The notes: generated by a model from the sequence alone, not told the origin. Positions 11,452-24,219 are shown, numbered from the stretch's first letter. The stretch is DNA of 64,000 bases from Lactifluus volemus (GCA_022376515.1 WTXI01000003.1:1116001-1180000); one strand, 5' to 3'. A program made the numbers and translations.

Positions 11452-11623
11452 GGACGACGTGTCTGTCCGTCCCAGAAAGTCTAGTCATTATTTCGATAAA
11501 TACATAGTTGGTCATGGTTACATGTCTCGAATAGTTTACTGCTGCGAAGGGTAATAATGGCTAGAACGCTACAAATGTAAGGAAGTCAAAGAGTGGGATT
11601 CACGAAACGAATGTGGACCTTGT

Positions 11624-14600
11624 TTAGGAAGTCTTGCGACGCCTCGACGGTCTCCTTCGACACTGATATTCGTCATCGTCGCTTTCACTGTATTCATCCG
11701 GGACTGCTGAGACCTGCGTCTGCTGCTTCTTAGCCGAATCTAGCTGGCGCAGCTCACGGAGGCTGGTGGTAAGTGTCCTCAAAAAATCACTCTTGATATG
11801 GAAACCGATCAGCGTGAGAATGTAGAAGAGAAGAAATTATTGGTACCCTGACGGCACGAATCCTTGCGCCAGAAATATTGGACTGTTCGAGACGCCGTTT
11901 CTTCTCGTTGAACTACGAAAGTTTGAGTGGGTTCGTCTGATTATGAATCATAATACACTACTTACCTTCTTCGTCTCATCCTTATGCAGCGCGGTGAGGT
12001 GCTTGATCCACAATTGCAGATTCGATTCGACAATGCTAGTCCCAATCCGCCGCCACGACACTTCGGATATTGCATGGGTCGGATTGTCATCGTCAGAATC
12101 AGGCAAAGCATACGACTTCACGGTTGCAGCGGCAGACCGATGAAGCCTTTTGCGGGTTCGTGCGGCACTCAACGCAGCCGAAGAGCTCGGAGATGGCCCA
12201 ATTGACAACATAGGGTCCTTGATAGCCCCCGACGGCATGGACTCCGCGCCTGGTGTTTCCCTCTTCACTTCTACATCCACATATTTTACGTAGTCGTTGT
12301 CGAACAAAAACCCAGTACCATTCGAAATGGCACGGAATAGCAGGTAATGCTGGCAAGACAGGTGAGGCCAAAGGGCTATGGCGTTAAAAACGCAATCAAA
12401 TCATACCGGGGCACGCCCTAAACGAGCTAGCATCTTGAAATGGTCAAGCGTAACAGGGACTATGTGGGAACCCGACAGGTAGTGATGCAAAATCTGACAG
12501 CACGATGTGTTCAGCCTCTGGGGCTGTGAGAGACTTCCTTACTCACCCCATGGTTATCGTTGACGACAGCATGATTCATGAAGATCGCAGTCACGGGGTG
12601 CCTCCTGCCAAACTGGTCTTTTACCCACTTTCCAACAGCCAGTACGTCTGTCCAACAAGCTTAATATGAAATGGCCAACGCAATATGAGTGTGTACATAC
12701 CAGCCGGGAAGGCGGTGACAAGGGCCAGTTAAAGCGGATGGTCGGCCATGGTGCCCTCTTGCGCCGTGGATCTAATTCGTCGTGGGCAATGACTTGGGTG
12801 AGCGTCTCTTGCCCAATTTCTCCCTAAACATGTTCAGCAACGGCATCCAGCTGGAGTAGGGTATCTACATACAAGGGACGGCTCGGATGAAGACGTGAAC
12901 ACGCCTTCACATCGTCTCAACCCCAATTCATCGCCGTGCAATTGGGAATCATCCAATCCGTCTTCGCAGAATTCCGGATTAGCTGTCTCGAGGTCGAAAT
13001 TGTAGAGGTCACGGCAAAGCTTGCTCGAGAAGGCCGTGCACTCCTTCTCCTGTTCAGGCGATGGTAGGTCTTCGACAGTCAACCGATATTCAGAAGTGGC
13101 CGCAATTTCGATTTCATCCTTGAGGAATGGATATTCCTCACACATATTACGAAGCATGTTTCCCTGGATACAAGAATTCGAGTGAGACGTTGGATAATAG
13201 ATAGTTGTTGAAAAAGGACCTTCGAGGCAACTTCAAGACATGTAACAGCAACATTGGCGAGGAATGAAGAGAATATCTTCTCGTCACGAATCTCACAGTG
13301 AGCTCTGGCGTAACATAGTATGTGATAAAAGTGTTCCACAGTTGGGCTGACAAGAACGCGAGTGAGGTCTTCAGTGGAGACGGGAGTAAGGTTCAGACGT
13401 TCTAGGTCTGAGTGTAAAGTATCCACTGTGGAACTGCCGATGAAGACCGTTAGGAGCATGACAAGGCGAGCGGTGGGGTTGCGGCTTGGAAAATCTTTCC
13501 ATAGGTAACGAAGTGACGTTCTGGTTGAAGCGGCCGCGATACTGTAAGTCTTGACGAATGACTGTAGAACGAAATACGTCTAAATGATGACCATAGATAG
13601 TTCTGGATGACACTACCTTGACGAGGTCTTCAACGAGAGTGCTAGCACATTCACACTCAGTGACGTCATACAAGAGCGAACACAAAACATACGCAAGGGA
13701 GAACCGTAAGTCACCTTCGCGATCCAGTGTCTTGAGAGCGGCATAACCCGCATCATTTGTTTCCGCCTCCATTAATACTTCTGCAGCAACCGTTCGACTG
13801 ACAAACATTCTATGGGGAATACGGTGAACTCGCGCCAAGGTGATGGTATCGATGCGCATACGATGTATCCAAACGGCAAAGCTCGCGGACATTCAGGAGA
13901 ACGTCCACTACGCTGTGTTCGTCCGTTCGCTGGAAGATTCTGCGAAACACAAAATCGCGGTACTGGATCCCCATTAAGCGGCGGCAATATGACGGGACGG
14001 CGATGTATGCGCACCCGACTGTCCATGCGGAGTCCGTTTGCAATAGCAAGCGGGAGAAGACGAGGTTCGATGGAGAGGGCCAAGGGAAACTGGGCCATGA
14101 TCGGGTCCTATCATTGTTCTGTGAACGTGTGCAATCTTTGACAGATATATACGGCATACTTTAGAACAGAAGGGAATGAACTGTGGAGGGAAAAGGTGAA
14201 CTGTATTTCGAAAGCGTCAAGAAGGCTCGCTCACCTTTCCCTTATCAAGCACTTCTACAATGGCACCCGTTGACAAGCCACGTCGATCTGCGCGCAGCCT
14301 GCTTTCCCTAATGAAAAGTCGAAACACAGTGCCGTCGTCCTCTCCCTTCGCAATGTTAATAGTCTCAAATCTCTCGGCCGATAGTTTCAAGAAATGACTA
14401 AAAGTAGACAGGCTTAAAGTCCGAACCCAAGGAGTCTTGATGAAGGGGCAGAAAGAGCGAAAGTAATGGTGCATAGCACTTGGGCGAGGTAACGGGAGAG
14501 ATGCGCCCCGCTGCTCAACAATACCTGCGCCCGACAACATAAGGCGCATACTGGGAACGGGGACCAATGAGAGAGGGACATACGTCGAGGACTTGCTCAT

Positions 14601-14931
14601 TGATGAGTTTACCACGGCCAAGCGCCCAATAAAGGGCTTGGACGGTTCCGTACCGGGAGAGGAAGTAGTGAGCCCGAACGTAGGGATCTCGTGAAAATGC
14701 ATTGAAGCGTCTGCACACTACGACGAACGACGAAGGGTGGTCTATTTCGTTAAAAATGATTTGAAGGACTTCGTCTGCTCCGACCGGGAAGATGAGCGCT
14801 AGCAACGGCTGTGGGGCTACAACGGCGACACACCGGCAAGACGGTCCATAGCCTGTCAATTTGAGCGAGGCTTGTAAGCCTCTCAATACGATGTTCTTCG
14901 TTTCTCGTAGGTGGGCCGAGAGGGGAGACAA
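11624..14931 (-). CDS. F-box-like protein of a family found in Agaricomycetes, many exons
   Basis: The N-terminus (from ATG 14931) has an F-box-like motif: DEVLQIIFNEID, then VCRRFNAFSRDPYVRAHYF and YGTVQALYWALGRG. Further exons give a helical region (FIKTPWVRTL, FVSRTVAAEVLMEA, TLVEDLVK, DLPSPEQEKECTAF), a segment with VGKWVKDQFGRR and ILHHYLSGS, and a basic, coiled-coil C-terminus (WIKHLTALHKDETKK, then KKRRLEQSN) ending in acidic and Arg-rich stretches before the stop at 11624. The likely role is a substrate adaptor of an SCF ubiquitin ligase; the substrate is unknown. One base appears missing near 14481 between SRYLAQ and AMHHYF. Joining the 5' and 3' parts into one gene is inferred from consistent splice signals and recalled family architecture. 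Exon edges between 12400 and 13800 are approximate. Confidence 0.7.
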
Positions 14932-15102
14932 GAGAGGTGATAGGGGGACAGGGTTGGTTGGGTGGTAAGGGTAAATGGCTTATATTCGGGCGGTCATCAG
15001 TGCCGCAAGTCACTTGCAGCAGGTCACTGGCACATAAATGTCATCCGGCAACTTGATTTTTCACAAAACAAAAAATAGCATATATCTCTCTCTAGAGACC
15101 AT

Positions 15103-16308
15103 CTAAAATGTACGTTTGTAGTAGCTACGCCAGACACGCCACGGCAGCTTCCAACTCCGTAGTTGTAACGATGGGTGGAACACATTGAAGTCCACCGCCT
15201 CCAACCTCTCAAGAAAAGACGCGATGGGGACCTGTTATCGAATTAGTTCAATTACCATGTCGATTCCAAGTAAAACCACCTGCCCCGGCACCGAACACGG
15301 GCATGGCCACACTTGGGACCTTTCCCGCGCTGTCTTTGAACATCTCCCGCGCAGTGGCCATGTGGTCATTGGCCATGGTGGCAAATTCAAATACAGCATC
15401 ATCGATACCCTTCGCAGCTGGTCCTGTACGAAATACGTCTTCTTGTCTGACACCATGCGTCGCCGTGATTTCCGTGGGAATAACCATCCGACCTTTGGAA
15501 GCATGATAAGGCAAGGCTCGAAGAAGCGTCGAGATGCAGTGCGAGATGCCCAGGTGCGAAGCTGCGTGCGACAACGTGTCGGAGGATAAGCCAAGCAAAG
15601 AGAGCAGGAGATAATAATGCGTTGAAGCCGTGGACTCTGCATGGGCCATCAGGGAATCCGTCGTCATATGGGTCGAGCCTTTCAACTCTTCTGTCTACTG
15701 GGAAGCAGGCATGGGCGTCAGCTCGGGCAGTGTATGGCGAGAATACAGACTCGAGCGTCTACGATCCTCCTCATGTGATACGATGGAAGACTAGCAGTTT
15801 TCGATATGTCGTGTAATGCTAGAACAATGGGATGCTGTGGGGTCTGCCTATATCACGTTCACGATCAGTTGGGTAACGGATTGGGGGAGCAACGCACATC
15901 AGCCAATGCCTTCACGGCATCCCTCCAGAACTGCATTCTCATCTCTCCAATTATAGAATTCGATACATTATCCTGAACGATGGCTAGCTCGTCCTTTTCA
16001 GAGGTCATCATCTGACGCGTTTACCAACACAAGAAGAGGGAACATACATAAAATGCTTTGACGGCAAAGTAACCCTTCCGCATTCCCACAGGATAAAGCT
16101 GCGAAACGAGGTACGCCTCGTAGTCATGCTTTTGAACAAAACTTTTGCAGTATGCGTGATGTTCGTCGCTCCAGGTGTGGCGGCGGTTGTTTGAAGTGCT
16201 GGCAGTTCGAAAGTTATTAAGACTGGGCAGCTTTTGGTAGGTCAGAAGACTACATCGATTATTCACCCATTTGCACCTCTGAGACTGGGATAAGCCCCGA
16301 AGCTGCAT
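15103..16308 (-). CDS. NDUFAF6: Complex I assembly factor N DUFAF6-like (squalene/phytoene synthase fold)
   Basis: Exons read KSFVQKHDYEAYLVSQLYP, then VQDNVSNSIIGEMRMQFWRD, HPIVLALHDIS, MTTDSLMAHAEST, LGISHCISTLLRALPYHAS, KGRMVIPTEITATHGV and FLERLEAVDFNVFHPSLQ, ending YYKRTF before the stop at 15103. These are the hallmarks of mitochondrial NDUFAF6 proteins, which keep the trans-isoprenyl synthase fold but help early complex I assembly. The start at 16308 is the first ATG that gives an Arg/Gln-rich presequence-like N-terminus; an earlier ATG at 16401 is possible. It is divergent from SDHAF1 across only 99 bp, and its 3' end lies 171 bp from the F-box gene start. Confidence 0.88.
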
Positions 16309-16407
16309 TTTGCCACGACAGCGCAAGTTAAGGAGATGCTCCCTACTCCGGTCCGAGTTACCCGGTTGAACCTCTCGCCTTTGCATCTCTTCCTTCCACA
16401 AGTCATC
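16309..16407. promoter_or_regulatory. Bidirectional promoter between NDUFAF6 and SDHAF1
   Basis: Ninety-nine base pairs separate the two inferred ATGs, so both mitochondrial assembly-factor genes must share this promoter. The spacing is seen directly; co-regulation is inferred. Confidence 0.55.
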
Positions 16408-16825
16408 ATGATGCTTCGATACTCGGGTTTACAGAGAGACGTTTTTGCGCTATATCGTCGGTGTGTAATTCCCGGCCTCAGACCTACACCTCGGTTGGTG
16501 ATTTGGCAGCGCACTACGGATGGTTCGGACAAAGCCACCATCAACGAGAGAAAAGTTCCGCCTCTTTGTTCGCTACAATTTCAAGACGCAAGCCGCAACT
16601 GTGTCACCAAGAAGCGTGAGCACCATCGAACACCTCATTCGGCGAGGACAAAGACAACTGGAAACGTATGAAAATTCTGCAGTGAAGGATTGTTGGGTAT
16701 CACAAGAGATGCGTGATTGGGAGGAACAAGAACATGGGCAGATCGTCCTTGATAGATCCGCATATCCGGATTCCGGAACTTCACGCTTAAAATTCTTCGC
16801 TACAGTAGTCTATGTGCCTAAATAA
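16408..16825 (+). CDS. SDHAF1: Succinate dehydrogenase assembly factor 1 (LYR protein)
   Basis: Two exons, 16408-16460 and 16510-16825, split by a 49-nt intron inside the LYR motif; 122 aa. The N-terminus GLQRDVFALYRRALRMVRTK carries the LYR tripeptide followed by the conserved basic residues. FRLFVRYNF and SPRSVSTIEHLIRRGQRQLE are typical of SDHAF1 (yeast Sdh6). The protein works in the mitochondrial matrix, guiding iron-sulfur cluster insertion into the SDH iron-sulfur subunit. The C-terminal 40 residues after VKDCWVS are less conserved. Its stop lies 36 bp from the convergent uL29m stop. Confidence 0.92.
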
Positions 16826-16861
16826 TAGTGTCCCAGTTAATCGGTTCATGCATGCATGGGC

Positions 16862-17651
16862 CTAACTGACTGGGCGCTGCAAGAGGGTATCTACCGCAAG
16901 TTGCGCAGCCTCCGACACTGGTGGTGAGACGTTTTCCCCTTCACCTTGCTGATGAATAGCATTTGGCGTACTCGAACTCGCCTCCCTCTCCTTTTTTGCC
17001 TGCTCCAATTTCTCGGCTTGTATCTTCATTGCGCCTTCGTATGCAAGTCTCCGTTCGTTAATCACATATTTTATTCGGGCCATGCTTTTGCGGCACTGGA
17101 GAAGGAAAAAAAAAAGAATAAAAAGACACGTCCCAAACAGTTAAAGAAAAAGTAGCGGCGCGGACGTACTTGGTAGCCCCGTTTCTCGACATTTTGCACT
17201 TGACCCGACGTGATGGAGGCGCGCCGATGGCTCTCCATCTGCGTCGCTATGAGGTTCCGCTCTCTCAGAAGAACGTACCACAATGTGTGGAGATCCCTGA
17301 AACTCTTTCTGCGAAGTTCCGCTGCGGTCCAAGATCGACCTGAAAAGTGACGGTCAAAAAAAAAACGATCATAAGAAGCAACTAGTGCCGTCACCCACCA
17401 AAGACGTCTTGAAGCCCAGAAGAGTCTTCCAGAGTGTCGTGGATCATTTTCCCATCCTTCTCTCTTGCCCTGAAAAAGGCGTAGAGGCCGTGATTTGGAT
17501 TCACCGGAATATTGAGATGTGGACGAAGCGCGCCGGGTGCGCCCGTTGTCTCCCCGACTTTGGGGACGGAATCTACGGGCGTGCTATACCGCCGAGCATT
17601 TCTGGTCGCACGAAAGGTATTCAAAGTGCATGAGCGAAGAGAGGACAGCAT
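16862..17651 (-). CDS. MRPL47: Mitochondrial large-subunit ribosomal protein uL29m (MRPL47 / yeast Mrpl4)
   Basis: Three exons (17651-17399, 17339-17170, 17095-16862) sum to 657 nt, 218 aa. The N-terminal 22 residues resemble a mitochondrial presequence and end RRYSTP. The body carries [19 protein letters not shown], then [35 protein letters not shown] and [18 protein letters not shown], all diagnostic of mitochondrial uL29. It sits near the mitoribosome exit tunnel. Start chosen at the first ATG; the base triplet just upstream is GTG. The second intron contains a 10-base T run before its acceptor. Confidence 0.93.
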
Positions 17652-17995
17652 CACGAGACGTAAATAGGCGACGTTGCGGTATCACGACTTGTGACGCGTT
17701 TGTGACATTGTAACACACCGTGACCTCGGGATTGCAAAACTTGAATTACGGCAAGGTATAGAAGTGCAACACTAGAATATAATAAATAGATAGATGAACG
17801 CTACAGTAGATTCACTGAAACAAGATTGATTGATGGTACAATATGTTAAGGTTCAGGGGAGAGCATGAGTGATGAGATGCGACTGCCAGTGGTATCACTG
17901 CGATGCAAGAAAGGACTCCGAGAGCATTTCAAGTCGGGGAAGACATAGACCAGAACACAATCATGGGACCTATGAGAAACGACGAAATAAAATCA
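17652..17995. other. Intergenic, uL29m promoter side and 3' flank of the Zn2Cys6 gene
   Basis: 344 bp between two minus-strand genes. AT-rich around 17760-17830. No gene or clear motif seen. Confidence 0.4.
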
Positions 17996-20911
17996 TCATG
18001 AAGTAGCGTGAACAGTTTGAACTCCCATCTGATACGCATAAAATGTTTCTTGGGGTGATCTCAACATCATGAGGGAGTCACCCGAGAACGCAGGACCGCC
18101 CCTGAGAATTCCTCCAATATTCATTACAGGAAGGGGAGTCCCAGCCGAAAGGTATGAGGACTCTCCCAAGCCATCTCCAAACGGTTGCTGATAGCTGAGA
18201 GGTGTTTCCAAGGCCCCATTCAAGGTGGAGAAATGTTCGTCAGGGAGACCAACCGCCTGCTGCGAGACAGGAAGGTTTCCCTGAGTGACACCAAGGGGAG
18301 GTTGGCCGGTGGTCTCCATCCACCACGGTGTTCCGGCAACCACGTTCGAGTCTACGTCAAACCCAAAAATGTTGCCATCGAAGGGAGAATTGGGGTGCTG
18401 CCAGGAAACGATCGGAGGAGAACGAGTTGCGGAGAAGGGAGATGATCCAGGCGATCGGCGCGCTTTCCTGGTTTGAACTTGTTGTTGCAAAAGGTTTTGC
18501 AATATGTCCGCGACATTGGTGGCGCTGGCGAAGGACTCGCCTACCTCACGTAAGTACTGGATTGCAGCTCCAGCATTTTTCTCAGCTCCTTCAAGGGCAC
18601 CGTGCGCGACGCGTGGACCAGAAACGGCCTGAACAGCTGCCACGACGAAAATGGTGGCCGCGGCAGATATCACCTGGATCATGGTAATAGGTACATAACG
18701 CAGGGAGAAGTGTCTGCGCCATAGCCCAACCAGTTCCATAATTTCTGTAGCAGCCTTGGTGCAGGGCTATAGGTTTCCGAGAGGTCAGCGCGAGTCACGC
18801 AGGGCCAGGAATGCAAGCACCTTTACGTGATCGGTGTAATCATTAATTTCTTCACAACTCCGCCTGCGCCGATAGAAAGGGCGGTGGAGGAGGATTATTA
18901 ACCAGGAATACGTCAAGTGCAACATGAGTTGGTGGGGTTGGGGTGTGCAAGGGTTTGACTTTGAAAAATCAATTTCAGGAGGAAGATCATTCTTCCAGCT
19001 ACTAAGTTTCAGGCTGAATGATACATCAGCAACGAGTTAGAATGCACAACAAGGCGTTTACCCACTCCATTTGTGCTATGCGAAACTCGTTTGTTTCCTG
19101 CCGAACCCCGAGCTGAGAGAAGTTGCTCCTGTGGCATCCAATTAGAATTTCGAATGGCGGACACGTTTTTTCAGTTCACGTACACGACATCGGCAATATC
19201 CCTGGCAATCTTCATGAGGGAGCATGTAGCGGCAAACGTGCCCGAGATGTAATTGGGGCGTTCATTCCCTTCGGGAGGCCAGTTCCCGAGGAACTGATCC
19301 AAATCAGGTGAGACAAATGGAACGGGAATTGTCTGGGAGTCCGCGGATGATGTCGTACAGAACTCGCGCCCGACGTAGAGTGACCATGTAGTATCCTAGA
19401 TACGATATCACTGACAGTTGGGCGCAAGAACTTTAAATAAACATACTTGGCAGAAAGTAGTCCATAATGCCCAATTTCGGTCTAGCATTCCGGCGTGGGT
19501 TATCAGGCCAGCTTCCACCCACGGGGAACAATCAATGCCTAGGCCAACTGTCCATCTGTTAGATCTGGCCCCCTTAAAAAACACATTGCGACTCACGTGC
19601 TTGAGACATCCGTGCGCTGATACCTAGTAATGACATGAGCTGGGACCATGTGTGACCACGCCGAAGCAATCATACCGAAGTAGATATAGCCAAGGGTGGG
19701 GTGGTTTTCAGAAGAGTAATAGTTTGCGAGGACGGATAACGCCGCAATGGCGCTCAACTTGGGGAATTCGCACTCGCTTTCAAGGCAGGACCTAGCCTTG
19801 TCAACAAACAGTCGACGGGCGGCGGGGTCTTTGATCCTTGGGTCATCTGAGAAGGCGGTGGCAACAGCCAGAAGGGCATTGTGCAGCATGGGAGAGTAGT
19901 GCGCCGTTTTGAGGGGTGGTGATATAGTTGGCATGGACAAGCAGCGGTGCATGTCACGCTGGAACAATTTGGGGATGATGCGGAGCCCCCATGAAGTGAA
20001 GAAGCGAAATAGGAGCTCCAACAGCCTGGTCATGGGTACAAAACCGGTTTGTAAAGCTGAAGCAGCCACTAGCAGAGGAAGGAACCTCACGTACCGATCG
20101 TGCTCCGACCGTGTGAGAGGGACAGCTTGGGGGAGATGACGCGACCAGTCGAGTTCGGCATCGAGAGACGGATTGTTCTGTGACAATGCTCGATATGCAT
20201 CGGCGATGCCATTCGCACTTTCTTCGTTTTCTTCATTGAACGCGAGGCGCTCCGGTGATCGCGGCGCTAATCTAAAAATGGAAGTCGGGCCGTAAAGTTG
20301 GAGCTCATTATCGCCCAGCTGTATAGACGAAATTGGTGTCATTGACCTTGGCAATATGATAATAAGGATGGAGGGCGTACGTGGAGGTGCCGTGTAGGGG
20401 CAATGATTTGATCGATATCATCTTGTTCCTCTGTCTTCAGGAAGACCGGCTCGGATTGAGTAGATACCGGTGAGGAGTGCCCACCGAAAGAGGCGGGTGA
20501 TGCCCGATCTGGGATTCTCAACGACAGGTTGGGAGTATTTTGTGAATCCTCAGTAGGGGGAGGAGATGTGTACAACGCGAGTTGTTGTTCAAGGAACTTG
20601 TTGCGTTGTTCAAGTTGACGATTCAAGTTTTTCAGCGAATCGACGTATTGCTTCGTGGTGGCTTCTTTGCGCTCTCGGGACCCCAGGAGCACTAGTCACA
20701 GGGAGTCAAGACAACATCTTCGCTATGATGGAGAAGTGTGCATACGTCATGGCCTGAAGTTCTACATGACGCACAGACCGGTTCACGGCCATCGCACTTG
20801 GACTTCCTGTGTGTTAAGTGTTGACGACGCTATGATGCCCAGCTATGTGAGCGCAACGTACCTCCTCCTGCAGTGGTTGCAAGCACGGCGAGCATAGCTA
20901 CCTCGCTTCAT
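17996..20911 (-). CDS. Zn2Cys6 fungal transcription factor with fungal_trans domain
   Basis: The start at 20911 leads into RRACNHCRRR, an intron, then KSKCDGREPVCASCRTSGHD, an intron, then CSW: a complete C6 zinc cluster. A coiled-coil linker (KQYVDSLKNLNRQLEQRN) follows, then the fungal_trans middle homology region (NALLAVATAFSDDPRIKDPA, IAALSVLANYYSS, ALWTTFCQ, NWPPEGNERPNYISGTFAAT, TWRR-like segment LWRRHFSLRYVPITMIQVIS). The 150-residue tail is Gly/Pro/Ser-rich. The type binds CGG half-sites in nutrient or xenobiotic response genes; the target is unknown. One base seems missing in the C run at 20681-20684 (G run on the coding strand), between CSWG and the linker. It is the only pathway-type regulator in the window, but no adjacent target is evident. 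Confidence 0.88.
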
Positions 20912-22097
20912 TTGAGAGAAGGGATTGTAGAAGAGATCGGGAGGTCTGGGCAGTTAGGGATTCAGAGTGCGTGTAAAAGTAACCTCAATATATACTTACG
21001 GTTGAGACGTCAGATTCACTAGTAATGGAAGGAATGTTGGAAGATGAAATTAAGCAGGTAGAACAGCCTCGACTGCCGTGAGGGGCACAGCAGGTCTTCT
21101 TTCTCATCAGATTAGCTCTCACCGCCTACCAGAACCTTGGCGCTTACGGATTGCCTGCTGTCAAATTTGGACCCAGGGGTAGCGCGCTGACGGTTTTCGC
21201 CGGTTGAACGTTGTTGTGATTCATCTGCATGCACATTTTCGCCGCTCTCGATGATCACTGACCTAGGCTAAGTAGCAGCGGTTCCTGAAGGGAATCGTGG
21301 GCACCCTGCGCGGCCTTGTCTATGAACCAAGTACAGTAGGCGGAGTAGAGGGGCTTCACATTTGAGGACCGGCCCACGGAAATAGGGACCAGATATGGAA
21401 CAAACTGTACGTAAGGACACCTCGAGAAGGCATAATGGTCGAGGTCCAGAAACACCTACGTTCCTGTATTAAGCCAGGGACTACTCTCGGTTGGGACAAA
21501 GGGGCATGAAATGTGGGAAAATCTCCGTGCATAGACTGCGAACAACGCCCATCTCAATGAGAGTTTGCACTGAGTTTGCACGACGGGCCACCGTGACCTT
21601 GCCACAAGTCATTTCGGCTACACCAGGTAAGCGATGCCGGTTCCTGTACATGTCCCCGTCGTCCGTCCCATCATTCGGATTGTCTCTTCGCAGGGAAGAC
21701 GTGGTTGACCCTTCCAAAATAATCGATGTCCGCAGTTACGTGGTGACATGATTGCATATCCTGCGTGAGAATGGAGAGTGCAATCCACCTGCGATGGTTT
21801 TATGAGGATCACGCAGGTACTCCCACGGAGTTTTGAGCACCGGAGGTTCAACGTTCAACAGCCACCTTGACCATGATTGGACGATAGACCATAGCTTCCA
21901 ACACAGGATAGTAGGAGGTGAGAGTCACGTGTGGTTAATACACGAGGCGTGAGAATAGCTTGAATTGAAGATCGTTTCAGATTAGCTTGAAGGCGATGTC
22001 GTATTGCAACGCAAATCAAAACCGATAAGTACAAAAACAAAGGTCCCAAGTAGAAGCCAAGACACTACCGATTCGAGAACTAACGGCGTCATTCAGC
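20912..22097. other. 1.2 kb without a confident gene
   Basis: Minus-strand open stretches at 21255-21455 and 21481-21717 read like protein (for example SSNVKPLYSAYCTWFIDKAA and TCGKVTVARRANSVQTLIEM). They are separated by stops and I could not join them with clean splice sites. They could be a small multi-exon hypothetical gene or a decayed one. The Zn2Cys6 promoter must also lie at the low end. Confidence 0.3.
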
Positions 22098-23403
22098 TCA
22101 CTCCACTACTTCCTCCGCGTCATGAGCGTCTTCTCTGCGCCGCGCCCTGCGTTGGTATCCTTTTACTTTACGTTCCAACTCTTTATTCGGCTTGAGGTCG
22201 TTGAGACAGATCATCTGATTACATCCAGATGCTGGACATTTCTTCTTCGTAAACCGGTTAGGGCCGAGGACTTGTTTAATAGCCGCTGCGGAGAAAGAGT
22301 GTTGACAGATCGTCCTGCAAAGAGCTTAGTGGTCACATGTGACGGAACAAGAACAAAAAAAACCCACGAGGTTTGAGGATCCACGAGTGGAGTCAATGTT
22401 ATGGACAATTAAAGTCCTGGAGCACCCCGCCCACTTGAATGTCGTCACCGTCGTCATCGCTATCGTCTCCCTCCTCTGCTCCACGAGGTCAGCCACCAAG
22501 ACAGACAATTAGGTGTGCATACAAGCCTTGAGGTAAGAATTCTACTACAGGTGGCATGGCCTCGTTGGGATGCTGTACCTCCTAGAGTTTTGTTAGGGAC
22601 GCGAATGTAAGATCTGAAGAAGCGTATCTCACATAGATCGACTGCCTGAACGCAACATATTCCTCGCTCTTCACGTACTTCTGCCTACTCGTCTTTTCGC
22701 CATAGGTGTCCAACCTTTCCTGTACTTGCGCTTGATAATGTTCCAGTATGTTGCTCTAAGGGGGACTGGGTATATGAAAAGTCCATGTGAAGCAGAGAAC
22801 TCTCACGATCTCGTCTCCCCCGACAACTTTTTGGTGCAGGTCTTTGAGAACCTGCTCATGTGTCCGAATTTCCACGTCAATGTCAATGATCTCTCTCATG
22901 AGGCCATCTAGCCTATCCAACTCCTAATAAAACTGAGCACGTAAAGCGAGGTGTATCTGGGGAAGGAAAACAAACCTTGTCGACGATGCTTTCATCCGCG
23001 TACTCCGCGACGGCGGTGGAAACCTCGGTGAGGAGAGTGAACGCACTCTCTTTCAAGTTTGACTCGATCATATTCCAGTCAGAGGCCATTCCTTGCAGTT
23101 TCTGCGCGTCGTGACGACTCAACGGCTTGTTCCCAAACGCGTCTTCGTCAAAGGTAGCCATCGCGTCTTGCGCGTCATCATCATCACCAGGGTCTGGCTC
23201 ATTACGCGCTGCTCCAGCCCTAGAGGACTCAGCCTGCGCTTTCCGGTTTGCGGTCCTTCGAGGAGACGAGGTTGCTGATCTTCGTCCTCATCCGCGTCGA
23301 CTGTATCATCAACGTTGCGTCGTCGCGTAGCATCAACGTCTTCGTCATTATCCTCGATATGGTCAGACATGGCATCAACGACACGTCTCCGATAACGCGG
23401 CAT
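22098..23403 (-). CDS. NSE2: SMC5/6 complex SUMO E3 ligase Nse2/Mms21
   Basis: The start at 23403 gives a basic then acidic N-terminus (MPRYRRRVVDAMSDH, DEDVDATRRRNVDDTV). Central exons form the helical Smc5-binding arm (HDAQKLQGMASDWNMIESN, LDRLDGLMREIIDIDVEI, QERLDTYGEKTSRQKYVKSE). The C-terminal SP-RING reads DFNC then TLTPLVDPQTS, TICQHSFSAAAIKQ, KKKCPASGCNQMICLND and LERKVKGYQRRA, with the Cys/His zinc ligands in place. It sumoylates SMC5/6 and repair substrates. One base appears missing at 22403-22404, just after the first RING cysteine, and a second near 23220-23260 between the acidic N-terminus and ARNEPDPGDDDD. Divergent from uS12m across 184 bp. Confidence 0.9.
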
Positions 23404-23587
23404 TCTCAATCAAGTAATATAGAATAGAGCAGATTTCGCTTTTGAAAATGAAATGATGGAAATGCGTGAAAATCGGCCTTTGTTTGTTGTTCGGACGCGT
23501 CCCTGCCCTTTCCGGCAAATACCGACCGCGGTGACAAGGCCCTGAATTTCATTTCTCTACCCGAACAGTGGACAGAGAGCGTAAGTT
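23404..23587. promoter_or_regulatory. Divergent promoter, NSE2 / MRPS12
   Basis: 184 bp between two start codons on opposite strands. It must drive both genes. Confidence 0.45.
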
Positions 23588-24219
23588 ATGCTCTCTTTCC
23601 TAACAATTATTGCCCGACCGTCTCTATGCGGACACCTCTCGTTTCGCGTCCCGTATTTCAGTCATGTTCAGCCTCAACCCCTTTGCCACCAACGCGTCTT
23701 CCATTCCTCCGCGCCCACGCTCCGAACGCTCAATCAGGCCATGCGTCGTAGGCATCCACAAAACAAGGCTTTATCCAAAGCTCCCCTCCTGGATAACAAC
23801 CCCCAACGCAAGGGCATCGTCATGCAAGTGTTCACCGCGAAACCCAAGAAGCCCAACTCTGCAAAACGTAAGGTCGCCCGCGTGAGGCTCACGTCTGGAA
23901 AGGTCCTCCAGGCTTACATACCTGGAGAGGGTCACAATCTTCAGGAGCATAGCGTGGTGCTCGTCAGGGGAGGCCGTGCACAGGACCTCCCTGGTGTACG
24001 GTGAGCTGTCGTCCTTCTCTGAATCCGCTCTCCACCACTCACGGTCGTCGTTCGTCACCTAGATACAAGCTAGTACGTGGGGCCTCAGACCTTGGAGGCG
24101 TTGCAAACAGGGTGACGGCAAGAAGTCGATATGGTGGTAAATTCCTTCTTTTTGTTTGAACAATCATCGACATTCTCACCACATATCTGCTCCCCCCAGC
24201 CAAGAAACCGAAATCATGA
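23588..24219 (+). CDS. MRPS12: Mitochondrial small-subunit ribosomal protein uS12m
   Basis: Exons 23588-24000, 24063-24136 and 24200-24219 sum to 507 nt, 168 aa. An N-terminal presequence of about 45 residues ends near [12 protein letters not shown]. The core is textbook S12: [75 protein letters not shown], and the ending [16 protein letters not shown] then GAKKPKS. It forms part of the decoding centre. All junctions keep frame. Confidence 0.96.
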
